From Avimonas intestinalis (GTDB taxonomy: Bacteria > Bacillota > Clostridia > Oscillospirales > Acutalibacteraceae), in the NCBI GenBank assembly GCA_904380375.1, contig CAJFID010000002.1, positions 1 through 64,000 on the forward strand: a DNA stretch of 64,000 nucleotides. Direction: 5' to 3'. Below the pieces are notes generated by a model, which saw only the letters and a program-made list of their open reading frames with translations, did not search any database and was not told where the DNA came from. Made by a program: the position numbers and the translations under genes. Of this stretch, positions 1 to 10,239 are shown piece after piece (position 1 is the stretch's first letter; each line of letters begins with the position of its first letter).

Positions 1-38
1 CGCGATAATGCAAAACGCCTTTGCAATGCTTTTATCAT
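1..38 (-). CDS. ABC transporter half (N-terminal 12 codons only, runs off left edge)
   Basis: An ATG at 38-36 overlaps the stop of the upstream ABC gene as ATGA and is preceded by GGAGG at the usual distance. The visible peptide is MIKALQRRFALS, which resembles the start of the second subunit of heterodimeric ABC exporters; most of the gene lies outside the window. Translational coupling and gene order (TetR, ABC half 1, ABC half 2) suggest the partner half-transporter. The start is clear; the identity is inferred from 12 residues and context. Confidence 0.6.
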   Translation of the reverse strand, partial: MIKALQRRFALS

Positions 39-1811
39 GCTCTTGCCTCCTTTGCAAGTTTCCATTCCACTGCTTCGGAATAATTTTTCCACATCCGGGC
101 AAATACGCCGTTTTGCTCTATTAACTCGCGGTGCGTGCCGCTTTCGATGATCTCGCCATCCTGCAATACGTAAATACAGTCCGCACCCGTAATGGACGAG
201 AGCCTGTGGGCAATCATAATCACGGTTTTTCCCTTTGATAGCTCTGACAGGGCCTGCTGCACCCGCACTTCGTTGTCGGGGTCGGCAAAGGCGGTGGCTT
301 CATCCAAAATTAGGATTGGCGCATTTTTTAAAATCGCGCGGGCAATGGCGATTCTCTGCTGCTCGCCGCCGGACAGGTACAACGCCATTCCTACCGACCA
401 CTGTATCGACGCCATCTAGCATCTTTTCAATTATATCCATACACTGGGCGGATTCCAACGCATGTATGATTTCGCCGCGTGTTGCGGCGGGATTCCCCAT
501 ACGCACATTATCCAGGATGGATGTTTTGAGCAGGCGGCTGTTTTGAAAAACGAACGACACCTTGTTCATCAACGTTTCTTTCGGGATGTCGCGTATGTCG
601 GTATTTCCAATCAAAACGCGCCCTTTTTGCGGGTCAAAAAATCTCGTGATGAGATTGGCAAGGGTAGTCTTGCCTCCGCCGGAAGCCCCCACAAGCGCGA
701 CGGTCTGCCCCGGCTGAATCGTCAGCGACACATCGTTTAACGCATTTTTCTTCCCGTCGTAGCTGTAGCTGACGTGTTCCAATATAACCCCGTTGCCTTT
801 GGGTTCATTGTTTGCTGCGCTTTCGGACAATGGTTTTTCCCGCAGCACCTCGTCAATCCTGTTAATCGCGTCGCCTACAATCATGGCGTCTTCGCTCATA
901 AACATAATTTTTGTAAGCGTCGTACCGATAGCAGGCGTAATGATAATATAAAAAATCAGATTCAGCAACAGCTCGTTTGACACACCGCCCCTTGACAAAA
1001 GGATGCCTCCGGCAATTAAAAAAGCAAACACGCCGTTGATTGCCGTTGTATAAAACATCATCGGCAGGCGCAATGCTTTTGTGTAGGCGATGACCCACCT
1101 CTCATAGTTGTCAATCGCAGCCTTAAAGCGTTTGAAAGAGAATATGGTTTGCCCAAATGTTTTTACCACGGGGATGCCCCTTACATATTCGACCGCTTCA
1201 TTGGACATAGCGGAAAGGGAGTTTTGATATTCCCGCATTTTCTGCTCCATTCCCGCGCCTGTCATTTTCATCATAATGAGAAATCCAAGCGCAACGGGAA
1301 TTAGGCTAAGCAACCCCAGCCGCCAGTCAAAGGAAAGCAGCAAAATAAGCAGCCCTGCCGGAGTGGCGATCGCCCCCGCTTTGTCTGGCAGTCTGTGCGC
1401 CAGATAGTTTTCCGTCGCCGAGCTGGATGTATTGACAATCCTCCGAAGGCTCCCGCTTCCATACTTTTCTGTTACTCCAAGCGGCAGGGATGCAATATGC
1501 CGCATGAGCTCTTTACGGATATTGGAAGCTATCCGGAAGGCGCTCAAGTGGGAACACATTAAGGCACCGATGTAAACAACAATGGAAATCACCGCAAACA
1601 AAACGGCAGACCAGCCGTAACGCGCAATATTTCCAGCCTGTGCAAAATCCGGGGCAACGGCCAGCACATCGCGAATGATACGCCATATGCACCAAAACGG
1701 CACAAGAGCGATTAGGGCACTTATAACCGACAATATCCACGAAAGATAGGTTAATACCCTGTGTCTGCCGGCATAGCCCATCAGCTTTGATAAATTGGAT
1801 TGCTTTTTCAC
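35..1811 (-). pseudogene. ABC exporter half-transporter (membrane + ATPase), interrupted by a frameshift near 380
   Basis: A fused six-helix membrane domain (about residues 1-310) and nucleotide-binding domain. It starts with GTG at 1811, with AGGAGGT just upstream. Walker A GASGGGKT is at residues 375-382, followed by a Q-loop VFQN. The frame breaks near 380-386: one frame runs off into arginine-rich nonsense, while the next frame continues exactly with YLSGGEQQRIAIARA, the LILDEATAFADP Walker B and the switch histidine AHRLSS, ending at 35. One extra base explains the break. It is either a real inactivating mutation or an assembly error; all domains are otherwise intact. By family and by its TetR neighbour it should export a drug or peptide; the substrate is unknown. 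Confidence 0.85.
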
Positions 1812-1922
1812 GCAAAGACCTCCTAAAAAAATTAATTTTATGATAAGAAAACGGATATACCGTTTCAGAATATTAGATGCAGCGGTTAGTTTATGCTAAC
1901 CGCTGGGCAAAAATCATGGGGC

Positions 1923-2540
1923 TCATTGCCCCATGATTTTCATCCATCCAGCAGTATAAAACGCCCGCATTTCTTTTAAATAATATTGGGCTTTTTCAAG
2001 CGGCATTTCATGGATAATCAATTCAAAAAACGTGTTAAACATTCCGGTAATCAATACGTGCTCCAAATGCTCGTCAATCGGAGACGCAGGTCTGCCCAAT
2101 TTTTCCAGTACCGCTAAATAGTCATGCGTCCCTTTGGTCTCTATTTCCACCATCTCGTCAATTAAATGGGAAAAGCGCGTCCCTTCCGAATGGCAAAGGA
2201 TGAGCTTAAATACATTTAAATGCTGGTAGGCATACAAAAGCATTTCATCCATACATGCGCCGGATATGTCGCCCAAATGTTTTGGCTGCTCCTCCTGCGG
2301 AATATTGGAAAAATCTTGCTGCGCTTTCTGAAAAAGCCCCATAAAATGCTCGTATTGCTCGCAAACCAACGCTTCAAACAGGCTTTCCTTACTGGCATAA
2401 TAGCCATAGAACGCACCTGTCGTAACACCAGCTATTTTCACAATATTGCGTAAGGAAGCAGATTGAAAATCTTTTTCAAGAAATTCCTGCATGGCTGCCG
2501 AATGGATTAAGCATAAAGTCGTTGTCTCTGCTTCGCCCAT
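1923..2540 (-). CDS. TetR/AcrR family transcriptional regulator
   Basis: About 205 residues, usual TetR size. The N-terminal helix-turn-helix is visible as SLRNIVKIAGVTTGAFYGYY followed by ASKESLFEAL; the C-terminal two thirds is a variable helical ligand-binding region. I chose the ATG at 2540, which has AAAGGA about 8 bases upstream; an in-frame ATG at 2558 would add six residues but lies close to the operator. The gene is first in a minus-strand operon with two ABC half-transporters (112 bp downstream), the usual layout of a ligand-responsive efflux system. A palindromic operator overlaps its own promoter, so autoregulation is likely. Confidence 0.9.
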   Translation of the reverse strand: MGEAETTTLCLIHSAAMQEFLEKDFQSASLRNIVKIAGVTTGAFYGYYASKESLFEALVCEQYEHFMGLFQKAQQDFSNIPQEEQPKHLGDISGACMDEMLLYAYQHLNVFKLILCHSEGTRFSHLIDEMVEIETKGTHDYLAVLEKLGRPASPIDEHLEHVLITGMFNTFFELIIHEMPLEKAQYYLKEMRAFYTAGWMKIMGQ

Positions 2541-2569
2541 GCACGTCCATCCTTTCATATAACGCTGCG

Positions 2570-2586
2570 ATATAACGCTGTTATAT
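2570..2586. promoter_or_regulatory. TetR operator palindrome
   Basis: ATATAAC-GCT-GTTATAT is a perfect 7+7 bp inverted repeat with a 3-bp centre. A direct copy of its left half (ATATAACGCTG) lies 13 bp away at 2557-2567. The palindrome overlaps the -10 box and start region of the tetR promoter. Binding by the adjacent TetR protein is inferred. Confidence 0.8.
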
Positions 2587-2613
2587 TATAGCTATTGCGC
2601 AGAGATTTGTCAA
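2585..2613 (-). promoter_or_regulatory. Promoter of tetR-ABC operon
   Basis: Read on the minus strand: TTGACA (2613-2608), 17 bp spacer, TATAAT (2590-2585), a perfect sigma-A consensus. The operator at 2570-2586 covers the end of the -10 box and the expected start site. Confidence 0.85.
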
Positions 2614-2787
2614 GCGGAAACCCAGAATTCATTTTTTCAAAAATCTCTCGTCGCTTTGGCAAAATCGCAAAGTGCGTTCTCTCGTCCCCCTCGCGAGCGC
2701 ACGAGCGCCGTTAGGCAGTACCACCGCCGACTTTGTCGGTGGTGAGTAAGTGCGCCCTTGAAATAGCTCCAGAAATATAGCTAACGC

Positions 2788-2816
2788 TTGCTTTTTTATT
2801 GTTGCTGATGTATAAC
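2788..2816 (+). promoter_or_regulatory. Candidate promoter of the DUF3788/DUF3795 gene
   Basis: TTGCTT (2788-2793), 17 bp, TATAAC (2811-2816), about 100 bp upstream of the start codon in AT-rich DNA. Two mismatches from consensus in the -35 box and one in the -10 box. Confidence 0.5.
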
Positions 2817-2917
2817 TAATTATAGAAATAGATTCGAACAGTTTGAGCAGCCGAATGTTTCTGAAACAACATACGTTGGAGGATAGAATATAAATTGGAG
2901 GAGGCGATCATATCATT

Positions 2918-3649
2918 ATGAATATATTGGAGCAAATTAGTCATGAGACAATGGTTTTTATGCGTGGCAAATATCGTTTGGACGAAGTTGGCGATGGAAA
3001 AGATGAGTTGAAATTTAAATTAGGGAAAAAGACGATATTAACGGTTTATCTACGCGATGATAGATTTACTTTTTTGATTATCTTTGGCAAGAAAGAACGT
3101 GAAGTATTTGAAGAACAAAAAGCAATGTTCTCCCCATTTATTTGTGATTGTTATGACAAATCAAAGACTTATCACGATGGAAAATGGATGTTTATTGATG
3201 TAAAAACTTTGGATCAGTTAGAAGAGGTAAAAAAACTAATACGAATTAAGAAAAAGCCTAATCGAAAACAATTCCCCAAGGAAAATGCCATTTATTCTAT
3301 GTGTGGACAACGTTGTGATTTATGCGTTCATTATGTGGATTTGAATGAAGAACTAAGAAATTCTATGATACCTCATTTGGTTAATATGTGGGGAATTGCA
3401 GAGTGGAGTATGCGTTGTGGCGGTTGTGATACTCCAAGTTGCTATTGTAAAGGCGATGATTTATGTTATGCAAAAAAATGTATGAAATCAAAAGAAAAAA
3501 AGACATGTAGAGAGTGTGAGAATTATCCTTGTATCAAAGCGACAGCAGCGGATTATCGCTCGATGATACATACAAACATGTATTTAAGTGATGATATTAC
3601 TTGGGGAATACTCCCGTATGTGCCAAATCAATACGAAGATAACCATTGA
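2918..3649 (+). CDS. DUF3788-DUF3795 fusion protein
   Basis: 243 residues. The N-terminal half (about 1-118) matches the DUF3788 pattern, ending in TYHDGKWMFIDV and LIRIKKKP. The C-terminal part (about 127-225) is cysteine-rich with CGQRCDLC, CGGCDTPSCYC, CYAKKC and CRECENYPC, as in DUF3795 proteins, which may bind metal. Neither domain has a firm biochemical function that I know of. The start ATG at 2918 has GGAGGAGG 12 bases upstream, a slightly long gap. The gene is markedly AT-richer than the chromosome around it and lies beside a recombinase scar, pointing to horizontal transfer. A terminator hairpin follows. Confidence 0.75.
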   Translation: MNILEQISHETMVFMRGKYRLDEVGDGKDELKFKLGKKTILTVYLRDDRFTFLIIFGKKEREVFEEQKAMFSPFICDCYDKSKTYHDGKWMFIDVKTLDQLEEVKKLIRIKKKPNRKQFPKENAIYSMCGQRCDLCVHYVDLNEELRNSMIPHLVNMWGIAEWSMRCGGCDTPSCYCKGDDLCYAKKCMKSKEKKTCRECENYPCIKATAADYRSMIHTNMYLSDDITWGILPYVPNQYEDNH

Positions 3650-3680
3650 GCAACCCTGGATTTGCGGCGAAATCATAATC

Positions 3681-3721
3681 AGAGGTGCGGCAGCACTCTT
3701 TGCTGTCGCACCTCTTGTCTG
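3681..3721 (+). terminator. Terminator after the DUF3788/DUF3795 gene
   Basis: A 14-bp stem with one mismatch (AGAGGTGCG...CGCACCTCT, 7-nt loop) followed by a short T-rich run TTGTCTGTC. Confidence 0.6.
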
Positions 3722-3722
3722 T

Positions 3723-3959
3723 CTATCGGCAGGACGGACGGCGGAGGTCAAGGACGGGCGTTAGCCCGTTCATTTCAGCCTTGACGGGTGCTGTCCGTTC
3801 TTCTACTCTCTGTCCGCATCGCTCCTTTCCACCTGTCGCCATTCTACCACAAATGAGCCGCCAGTCATTTCTTTGTAGGTAGCAGAAGCCACCCTTTACA
3901 TAGTACATCTCAAAATCGGGGCGATTCGTGCTAACTCGGCAATAAGCAGCAACTCGCAA
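3723..3959 (-). pseudogene. Serine site-specific recombinase, N-terminal remnant
   Basis: The minus-strand peptide begins with EKLRVAAYCRVSTN, the start of the resolvase/invertase domain of large serine recombinases, including the catalytic serine context (RVST). After about 14 residues the similarity ends and the frame continues as unrelated sequence to a stop near 3723. A stop codon also sits just upstream in frame. This is most simply the scar of a decayed or excised mobile element, and it supports a foreign origin for the adjacent AT-rich genes. It is not expected to make an active enzyme. Confidence 0.6.
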
Positions 3960-4375
3960 TTTTTCTTGCTAGCAAGAATATTGAATCGTTTTGGAATCAA
4001 AGAAAAGCCTTCCGCGCCAAAAAGGAGTCTTTCTGTTTGATAACATATTGATAACATAAAAAAGCTGCATTTTGGGATATCAAAATGCAGCTTTTAACTT
4101 GGCTGAGATGGCTGATAATTGCGGGGCTCTGCCTGCGGCAAGGCCCTTTGAAACGGTTTCAGCCTTTCTGCTGCGACACATCCCATCGCTTTGTCCTGCT
4201 TGATTTGCATCTTCCCGCCCTTGTATTGCCGTTTCGGTTCGCTTCTTTTCCTATCCCAGCCAAAGGAAAAGCCCCTATCGTGAGGCTTTCCCTTTGTAAA
4301 GGCAATAAAAAAAGATCCGGCTTAGGCGCGGGACACTCGTTTGAACAAAAGAAAAACCTGCGGTGCGCGAATTGC
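3960..4375. other. Gene-free stretch between island and tRNA operon
   Basis: No convincing gene. It holds the bidirectional terminator at 4060-4095, a weak imperfect hairpin near 4264-4292, and at 4351-4375 a partial copy of the terminator-like repeat found at 40224-40382. Confidence 0.5.
4060..4095. terminator. Strong bidirectional terminator at the island edge
   Basis: A perfect 15-bp stem (AAAAGCTGCATTTTG and complement) with a 6-nt loop; T-runs follow on both strands, longest on the minus strand (T6). Confidence 0.75.
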
Positions 4376-4409
4376 AAGAACAGGGAGCCCAAATGGGCTC
4401 CCTGTTCTT
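4376..4409 (-). terminator. Terminator of the tRNA operon
   Basis: A perfect 15-bp stem (AAGAACAGGGAGCCC and complement) with a 4-nt loop, 10 bp beyond the 3' end of tRNA-Gln. The minus-strand tail is not a clean T-run, but TTTTTCTTTT follows about 20 bases later. Confidence 0.65.
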
Positions 4410-4418
4410 CTGCTGGGT

Positions 4419-4492
4419 TGGCTGGGATGGCTGGAATCGAACCAGCACGGGCAGAGTCAAAGTCTGCTGTCCTACCACTAGACTACACCCCA
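4419..4492 (-). tRNA. tRNA-Gln (anticodon TTG)
   Basis: The minus-strand cloverleaf starts TGGGGTG and closes with CATCCCA, discriminator G and an encoded CCA. The anticodon loop ACTTTGACT carries TTG, and the T-loop is TTCGATT. Last gene of a four-tRNA operon. Confidence 0.95.
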
Positions 4493-4587
4493 GTATAAAA
4501 GAAGGGATGCGCCGGCCGGAAAAGCCGGCAGCCTCCCGCAGGATTCGGAGAAAAGAGGGCACGCGGATATCCGTGTGCCCTCTGAAA

Positions 4588-4664
4588 TGGGGTGGAAGAT
4601 GGGACTCGAACCCACGGTCTCCAGTGCCACAAACTGGCGCTTTAACCAACTAAGCTACATCCAC
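4588..4664 (-). tRNA. tRNA-His (anticodon GTG)
   Basis: Acceptor GTGGATG pairs with CTTCCAC; the anticodon stem CCAGT/ACTGG encloses TTGTGGC with anticodon GTG. Discriminator C73 is followed by an encoded CCA, and a G at 4665 supplies the tRNA-His-specific G-1. Confidence 0.95.
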
Positions 4665-4669
4665 CATAC

Positions 4670-4746
4670 TGGCGCGCCTGAAGGGACTCGAACCCCTGAC
4701 CCTCTGCTTAGAAGGCAGATGCTCTATCCAGCTGAGCTACAGGCGC
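4670..4746 (-). tRNA. tRNA-Arg (anticodon TCT)
   Basis: Acceptor GCGCCTG/CAGGCGC, discriminator G, encoded CCA. The anticodon loop CTTCTAA carries TCT and the T-loop is TTCGAGT. It lies only 5 bp upstream of the tRNA-His gene. Confidence 0.95.
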
Positions 4747-4781
4747 ATGTCAGGGACCAAACCGATTGGTTGCGGAGTAAG

Positions 4782-4855
4782 TGGAGCGGGTGATGGGAAT
4801 CGAACCCACGCGACCAGCTTGGAAGGCTGGAGTTCTACCATTGAACTACACCCGC
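4782..4855 (-). tRNA. tRNA-Gly (anticodon TCC)
   Basis: Acceptor GCGGGTG pairs with CACCCGC, discriminator T, encoded CCA. The anticodon loop CTTCCAA carries TCC. First gene of the operon, about 105 bp downstream of a consensus promoter. Confidence 0.95.
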
Positions 4856-4959
4856 AGGTATTATCCGACCCGCTCTGCCTGAGCACAAAGCCTCCCCCGC
4901 ATTTCCTGCGAACCCGCTGCCTCGGAAAGCAACAGGCCATGCGCGATGCAGCGTGGATT

Positions 4960-4988
4960 ATTTTAGCACAATGCGGCCCTCCTGTCAA
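4960..4988 (-). promoter_or_regulatory. Promoter of the tRNA operon
   Basis: TTGACA (4988-4983), 17 bp spacer, TAAAAT (4965-4960) on the minus strand, upstream of tRNA-Gly. Between this promoter and the uppP terminator (4989-5156) I see nothing else. Confidence 0.85.
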
Positions 4989-5156
4989 GAGATCCGCGGA
5001 TTTTTTCTTCTGATCCCTGTTCTTTTCCGCTCCCCTCCGTCCAAACCGGTGGAGCCATTCCAAATGCATCGGAAGAAAGCGCCCTCCTGAAGCATCCGGC
5101 GTGTGCGGCCGCCTTGCCCGGAGCCCTCCGGCAGCGTCTCCGCACGGCGACGGCCC

Positions 5157-5198
5157 AAAAAAGCCCGCGGGGTACGGACGAGCCGCGCCCCACGGGCT
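5157..5198 (-). terminator. Terminator of cvpA-pgsA-clp-uppP operon
   Basis: Stem AGCCCGTGGGG/CCCCGCGGGCT (11 bp, one weak pair) followed by T6 on the minus strand, just beyond the uppP stop. Confidence 0.8.
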
Positions 5199-5216
5199 GA
5201 ACCGCGGTATAAGGCT

Positions 5217-6074
5217 TTAGGAAATCAGCAGCGGGATGCCGAACCACAGAATAATCAGGATGCCGAGCACGATCCGGTAATAGCCGAAGGGCTTGAAATC
5301 GTGCTTCTTGATAAAGTTCATCAGGAAGCGGATGGCCAGGACCGAAACCACAAAGGAAACCAGGAAGCCGGTCAGCAGCACGCCCCATTCCAGGCCGGTC
5401 ATCCCGAAGCCCCACTCCAAGCCGAATTTCACCATCTTCAGCCCGCTCGCCCCGATCATCACGGGGATGGCGAGGAAGAAGGAGAACTCCGCCGCGATAT
5501 AGCGGGAGGTCCCCATCAGGGTGGCGCCCAGGATCGTCGCCCCCGAACGGGAGGTGCCGGGGATCATCGCCAGCACCTGGAAAACGCCGATCACCAGCAC
5601 CGTCTTGATGTCGAGCTGGTCAAAGCGTTCAATCCGCGGCGTATGGCGGCGGTTTTCCATCCAGATAAACAGGATACCGTACACGATCAGGGCCGCCGCA
5701 ATCACATACCAGGTGGACAGCACGTTGTCAACGATGTCGTCAATCAGCAGGCCGATGATCGCCGCCGGGATGCTGCCGATCAGCACCTTGCCCCAAAGGG
5801 ACCAAGTTTCCTTTTTCTGCGGCGCGCTTTTTTTCGGGGAAAAGGGGTTGAGCTTGTGAAAATACAGCACTACAACCGCCAGGATCGCCCCCAGCTGGAT
5901 GACCACCTTGAACATGTCAAAAAAGGCGTCGCTGCGCGCGGGGTCGTCTGAAACAGTGATATGCAGGAATTCATCAAGCAAAAGCAGATGGCCGGTGCTG
6001 CTGATCGGCAGCCACTCGGTAATCCCCTCGACAATCCCCATCAGAAAGGATTTTAGGATCTCCAAAAACTCCAT
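5217..6074 (-). CDS. uppP: Undecaprenyl-diphosphatase UppP (BacA family)
   Basis: An integral membrane phosphatase that converts undecaprenyl diphosphate to the monophosphate, recycling the lipid carrier for peptidoglycan; family members confer bacitracin tolerance. 285 residues, mostly hydrophobic helices. The two family motifs are present: EGITEWLPISSTGH near the N-terminus and PGTSRSGATI in the middle. I chose the ATG at 6074 (MEFLEILK), which has GGGAGGA 8 bases upstream, over the longer frame from 6095. Last gene of an operon behind the Clp ATPase (49 bp gap), with a terminator directly after it. Confidence 0.95.
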   Translation of the reverse strand: MEFLEILKSFLMGIVEGITEWLPISSTGHLLLLDEFLHITVSDDPARSDAFFDMFKVVIQLGAILAVVVLYFHKLNPFSPKKSAPQKKETWSLWGKVLIGSIPAAIIGLLIDDIVDNVLSTWYVIAAALIVYGILFIWMENRRHTPRIERFDQLDIKTVLVIGVFQVLAMIPGTSRSGATILGATLMGTSRYIAAEFSFFLAIPVMIGASGLKMVKFGLEWGFGMTGLEWGVLLTGFLVSFVVSVLAIRFLMNFIKKHDFKPFGYYRIVLGILIILWFGIPLLIS

Positions 6075-6123
6075 GAAGCCGGTCCTCCCAGTCACGTCCT
6101 ACCGTCATTCTATTCGCCGGGGC

Positions 6124-8439
<2,316 letters not shown>

Positions 8440-8565
8440 GCCTTTCCGCCGCCTCTTCCAGCCCGGGGAAAACCGGCGGCTGTTTTGCAATTGATGCCTC
8501 TGGCGCCCCGCCGGTCCGGCACCCGGCCGGCGGCCGCCGCTGTACAGCCCCGCAGAAAAGCGCCG

Positions 8566-9186
8566 TTACGGGTTTTCCTTGGGCGGAGCCGCGGGCTTGT
8601 CCGGCTGGTCCGATCCGGCCGGCATATCCTTTTTCAGGCTGAAGAAGACCTTCATATAATTAAAGAAAGCAAACAGCATCAGCACGGCAACCAGCACGAT
8701 CAGCGCCACCATCAGGGGCATCGGCATCCCCGGCCAGAGGACGATCAGCGCCATAACGCCGTAAAACACAAAGGTGGACACCTTGCCGTACCATTTCGCC
8801 CCATGAATCTTCGCCCCGCGGCGCAGGAGGAACAGCCCGCCGATTCCCTGGCAGAGCTCCTTGACAAAGCAGATAACCAGCAGGCTGATCATCGCCGGGT
8901 TGCGGATGGCCAGGCAAAGCACCACCGTCACCTGGGTGAGCTTATCCGCCACCGGATCGAGGATTTTCCCCAGGTCGGTAATCTGATGAAATTTCCGCGC
9001 GATGATACCATCCAAGGAATCGGTAATCCCCGAAAGCACCAGCACGGCAAAGGACCAGTACAGCAACGCGGGATAGCGGTCGCTCATCAGGTACAGCGTG
9101 GCAAACACCGGCAGGAGAAGCAGCCGCAGCAGCGAAAGCGCATTGGGGATATTCATTTTCCATTCAACCTGTGGCAGTATTTTCAT
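8566..9186 (-). CDS. pgsA: CDP-alcohol phosphatidyltransferase (PgsA-like)
   Basis: 206 residues with about five membrane helices. The complete family signature is visible: D56-x2-D59-G60-x2-A63-R64-x8-G73-x3-D77-x3-D81, which coordinates the metal and CDP-diacylglycerol. The likely reaction is phosphatidylglycerophosphate synthesis from CDP-diacylglycerol and glycerol-3-phosphate; other CDP-alcohol substrates cannot be excluded by sequence. The frame is open to 9393, but the ATG at 9186 (MKILPQVEW) follows AAAGGA and is where the family begins. The C-terminal tail is Pro/Lys-rich. It sits between cvpA and clp in one operon. Confidence 0.85.
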   Translation of the reverse strand: MKILPQVEWKMNIPNALSLLRLLLLPVFATLYLMSDRYPALLYWSFAVLVLSGITDSLDGIIARKFHQITDLGKILDPVADKLTQVTVVLCLAIRNPAMISLLVICFVKELCQGIGGLFLLRRGAKIHGAKWYGKVSTFVFYGVMALIVLWPGMPMPLMVALIVLVAVLMLFAFFNYMKVFFSLKKDMPAGSDQPDKPAAPPKENP

Positions 9187-9271
9187 CGTTTTTTGCCGTT
9201 CCTTTCCGCAGGAAAGTTCCCTCCCGGGAAGACGCCGGGCCTGTCCCGGCGCAGACGGGGAATCCTTCCGC

Positions 9272-10006
9272 TTACGATTCCCCCGCCCAATCACTGAGCG
9301 CGTCGGTCGCGGGGCTGACCTGCTCAATGGCCCGGACGATATGGGTCTGCTCCACAACCGAGCGGGACAGCAGGCCGTCGCTGTCGGACGCATAGGACAC
9401 CACCGTAACGATCGTCACCCCTACAAAGATCAGCAGCACGCCCTCAAGCGCGCCGACCACGACCCCCAGCAGCCCGTTGACCTGCTTGAGCACGGGGAGC
9501 TGGAACGCCTTGTTGATCACGGAGGCCAGGATCCCCACCAGGACCATGCACAGGACAAATACAATCAGGAAAAGCAGCGCACCCAGCAGGGACACCGCCA
9601 CGGGGCGGAGCACCAGCGTCACAATCTCGCCGGCTATCTCCTGCGCGGAACCGCCCAGAGCCCCCTGCACCTGCCGGGTAATTTCCTCCGGCGTGCCGAG
9701 CCCCATGCCGGCCAGCGCGTTGACGACCGGGCGGGGGAGGTTTTCCAGCACCTTGTCCAGCGCCTCCTGCACCGCCTGCTCGTCGGTCGGCCCGATCTGG
9801 GCTGCGACCGTGTCCTTCAGCGGATCGGCCAGGAACACATCAAACACCCCGCCGGCCAGCGGCCGGCTGATGCAGAGCGCAACCACCAGCGCCAGGGCGC
9901 AGCCCACCAGCCGGATAGCAGCCTTGACAAAGCCGCGCCGGCAGCCAATCAAAATAGCAAGGAGAAAAATTAGTATGACCGCGCCGTCCAGGATATATGC
10001 CGTCAT
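9272..10006 (-). CDS. CvpA family membrane protein
   Basis: 244 residues. Four hydrophobic segments (about 4-20, 30-47, 133-160 and 175-205) frame a more polar central stretch, as in CvpA/colicin V production proteins; the family role is poorly defined and is linked to the cell envelope. The N-terminal pattern DGAVILIFLLAILIGCRRGF is typical. The ATG at 10006 has a strong GGGAGGCGGGAG ahead of it. First gene of the cvpA-pgsA-clp-uppP operon, with a promoter at 10104-10132. Confidence 0.85.
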   Translation of the reverse strand: MTAYILDGAVILIFLLAILIGCRRGFVKAAIRLVGCALALVVALCISRPLAGGVFDVFLADPLKDTVAAQIGPTDEQAVQEALDKVLENLPRPVVNALAGMGLGTPEEITRQVQGALGGSAQEIAGEIVTLVLRPVAVSLLGALLFLIVFVLCMVLVGILASVINKAFQLPVLKQVNGLLGVVVGALEGVLLIFVGVTIVTVVSYASDSDGLLSRSVVEQTHIVRAIEQVSPATDALSDWAGES

Positions 10007-10103
10007 GCTCCCGCCTCCCTTTGGAATATACGCCTAGAAAATCAAGCGATAGCCGGCCCCACAGGCCGGGCCGCCGCGGCGCTAAACAGGCCGCCGCCCC
10101 AAT

Positions 10104-10132
10104 AATATAGCATATTTTCCCGATAATAACAA
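10104..10132 (-). promoter_or_regulatory. Promoter of cvpA operon
   Basis: TTGTTA (10132-10127), 17 bp, TATATT (10109-10104) on the minus strand, about 95 bp upstream of cvpA and in an AT-rich patch. Confidence 0.65.
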
Positions 10133-10239
10133 CCGTAAGGCCGCAGGCAAATCGGCGCATTTTCCCTTAATTTTTGATAAACGCCAGCCGCCTGCGGGGA
10201 CAGAGCCCCTTTTTCGGGGCCCCGCCGCCGGCCGGGGCG

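Noticed and set aside
4419..4492. tRNA-Gln as attachment site of the acquired segment
   Set aside because: No repeat of the tRNA 3' end was seen within 1-4418, and serine recombinases do not usually target tRNA genes.
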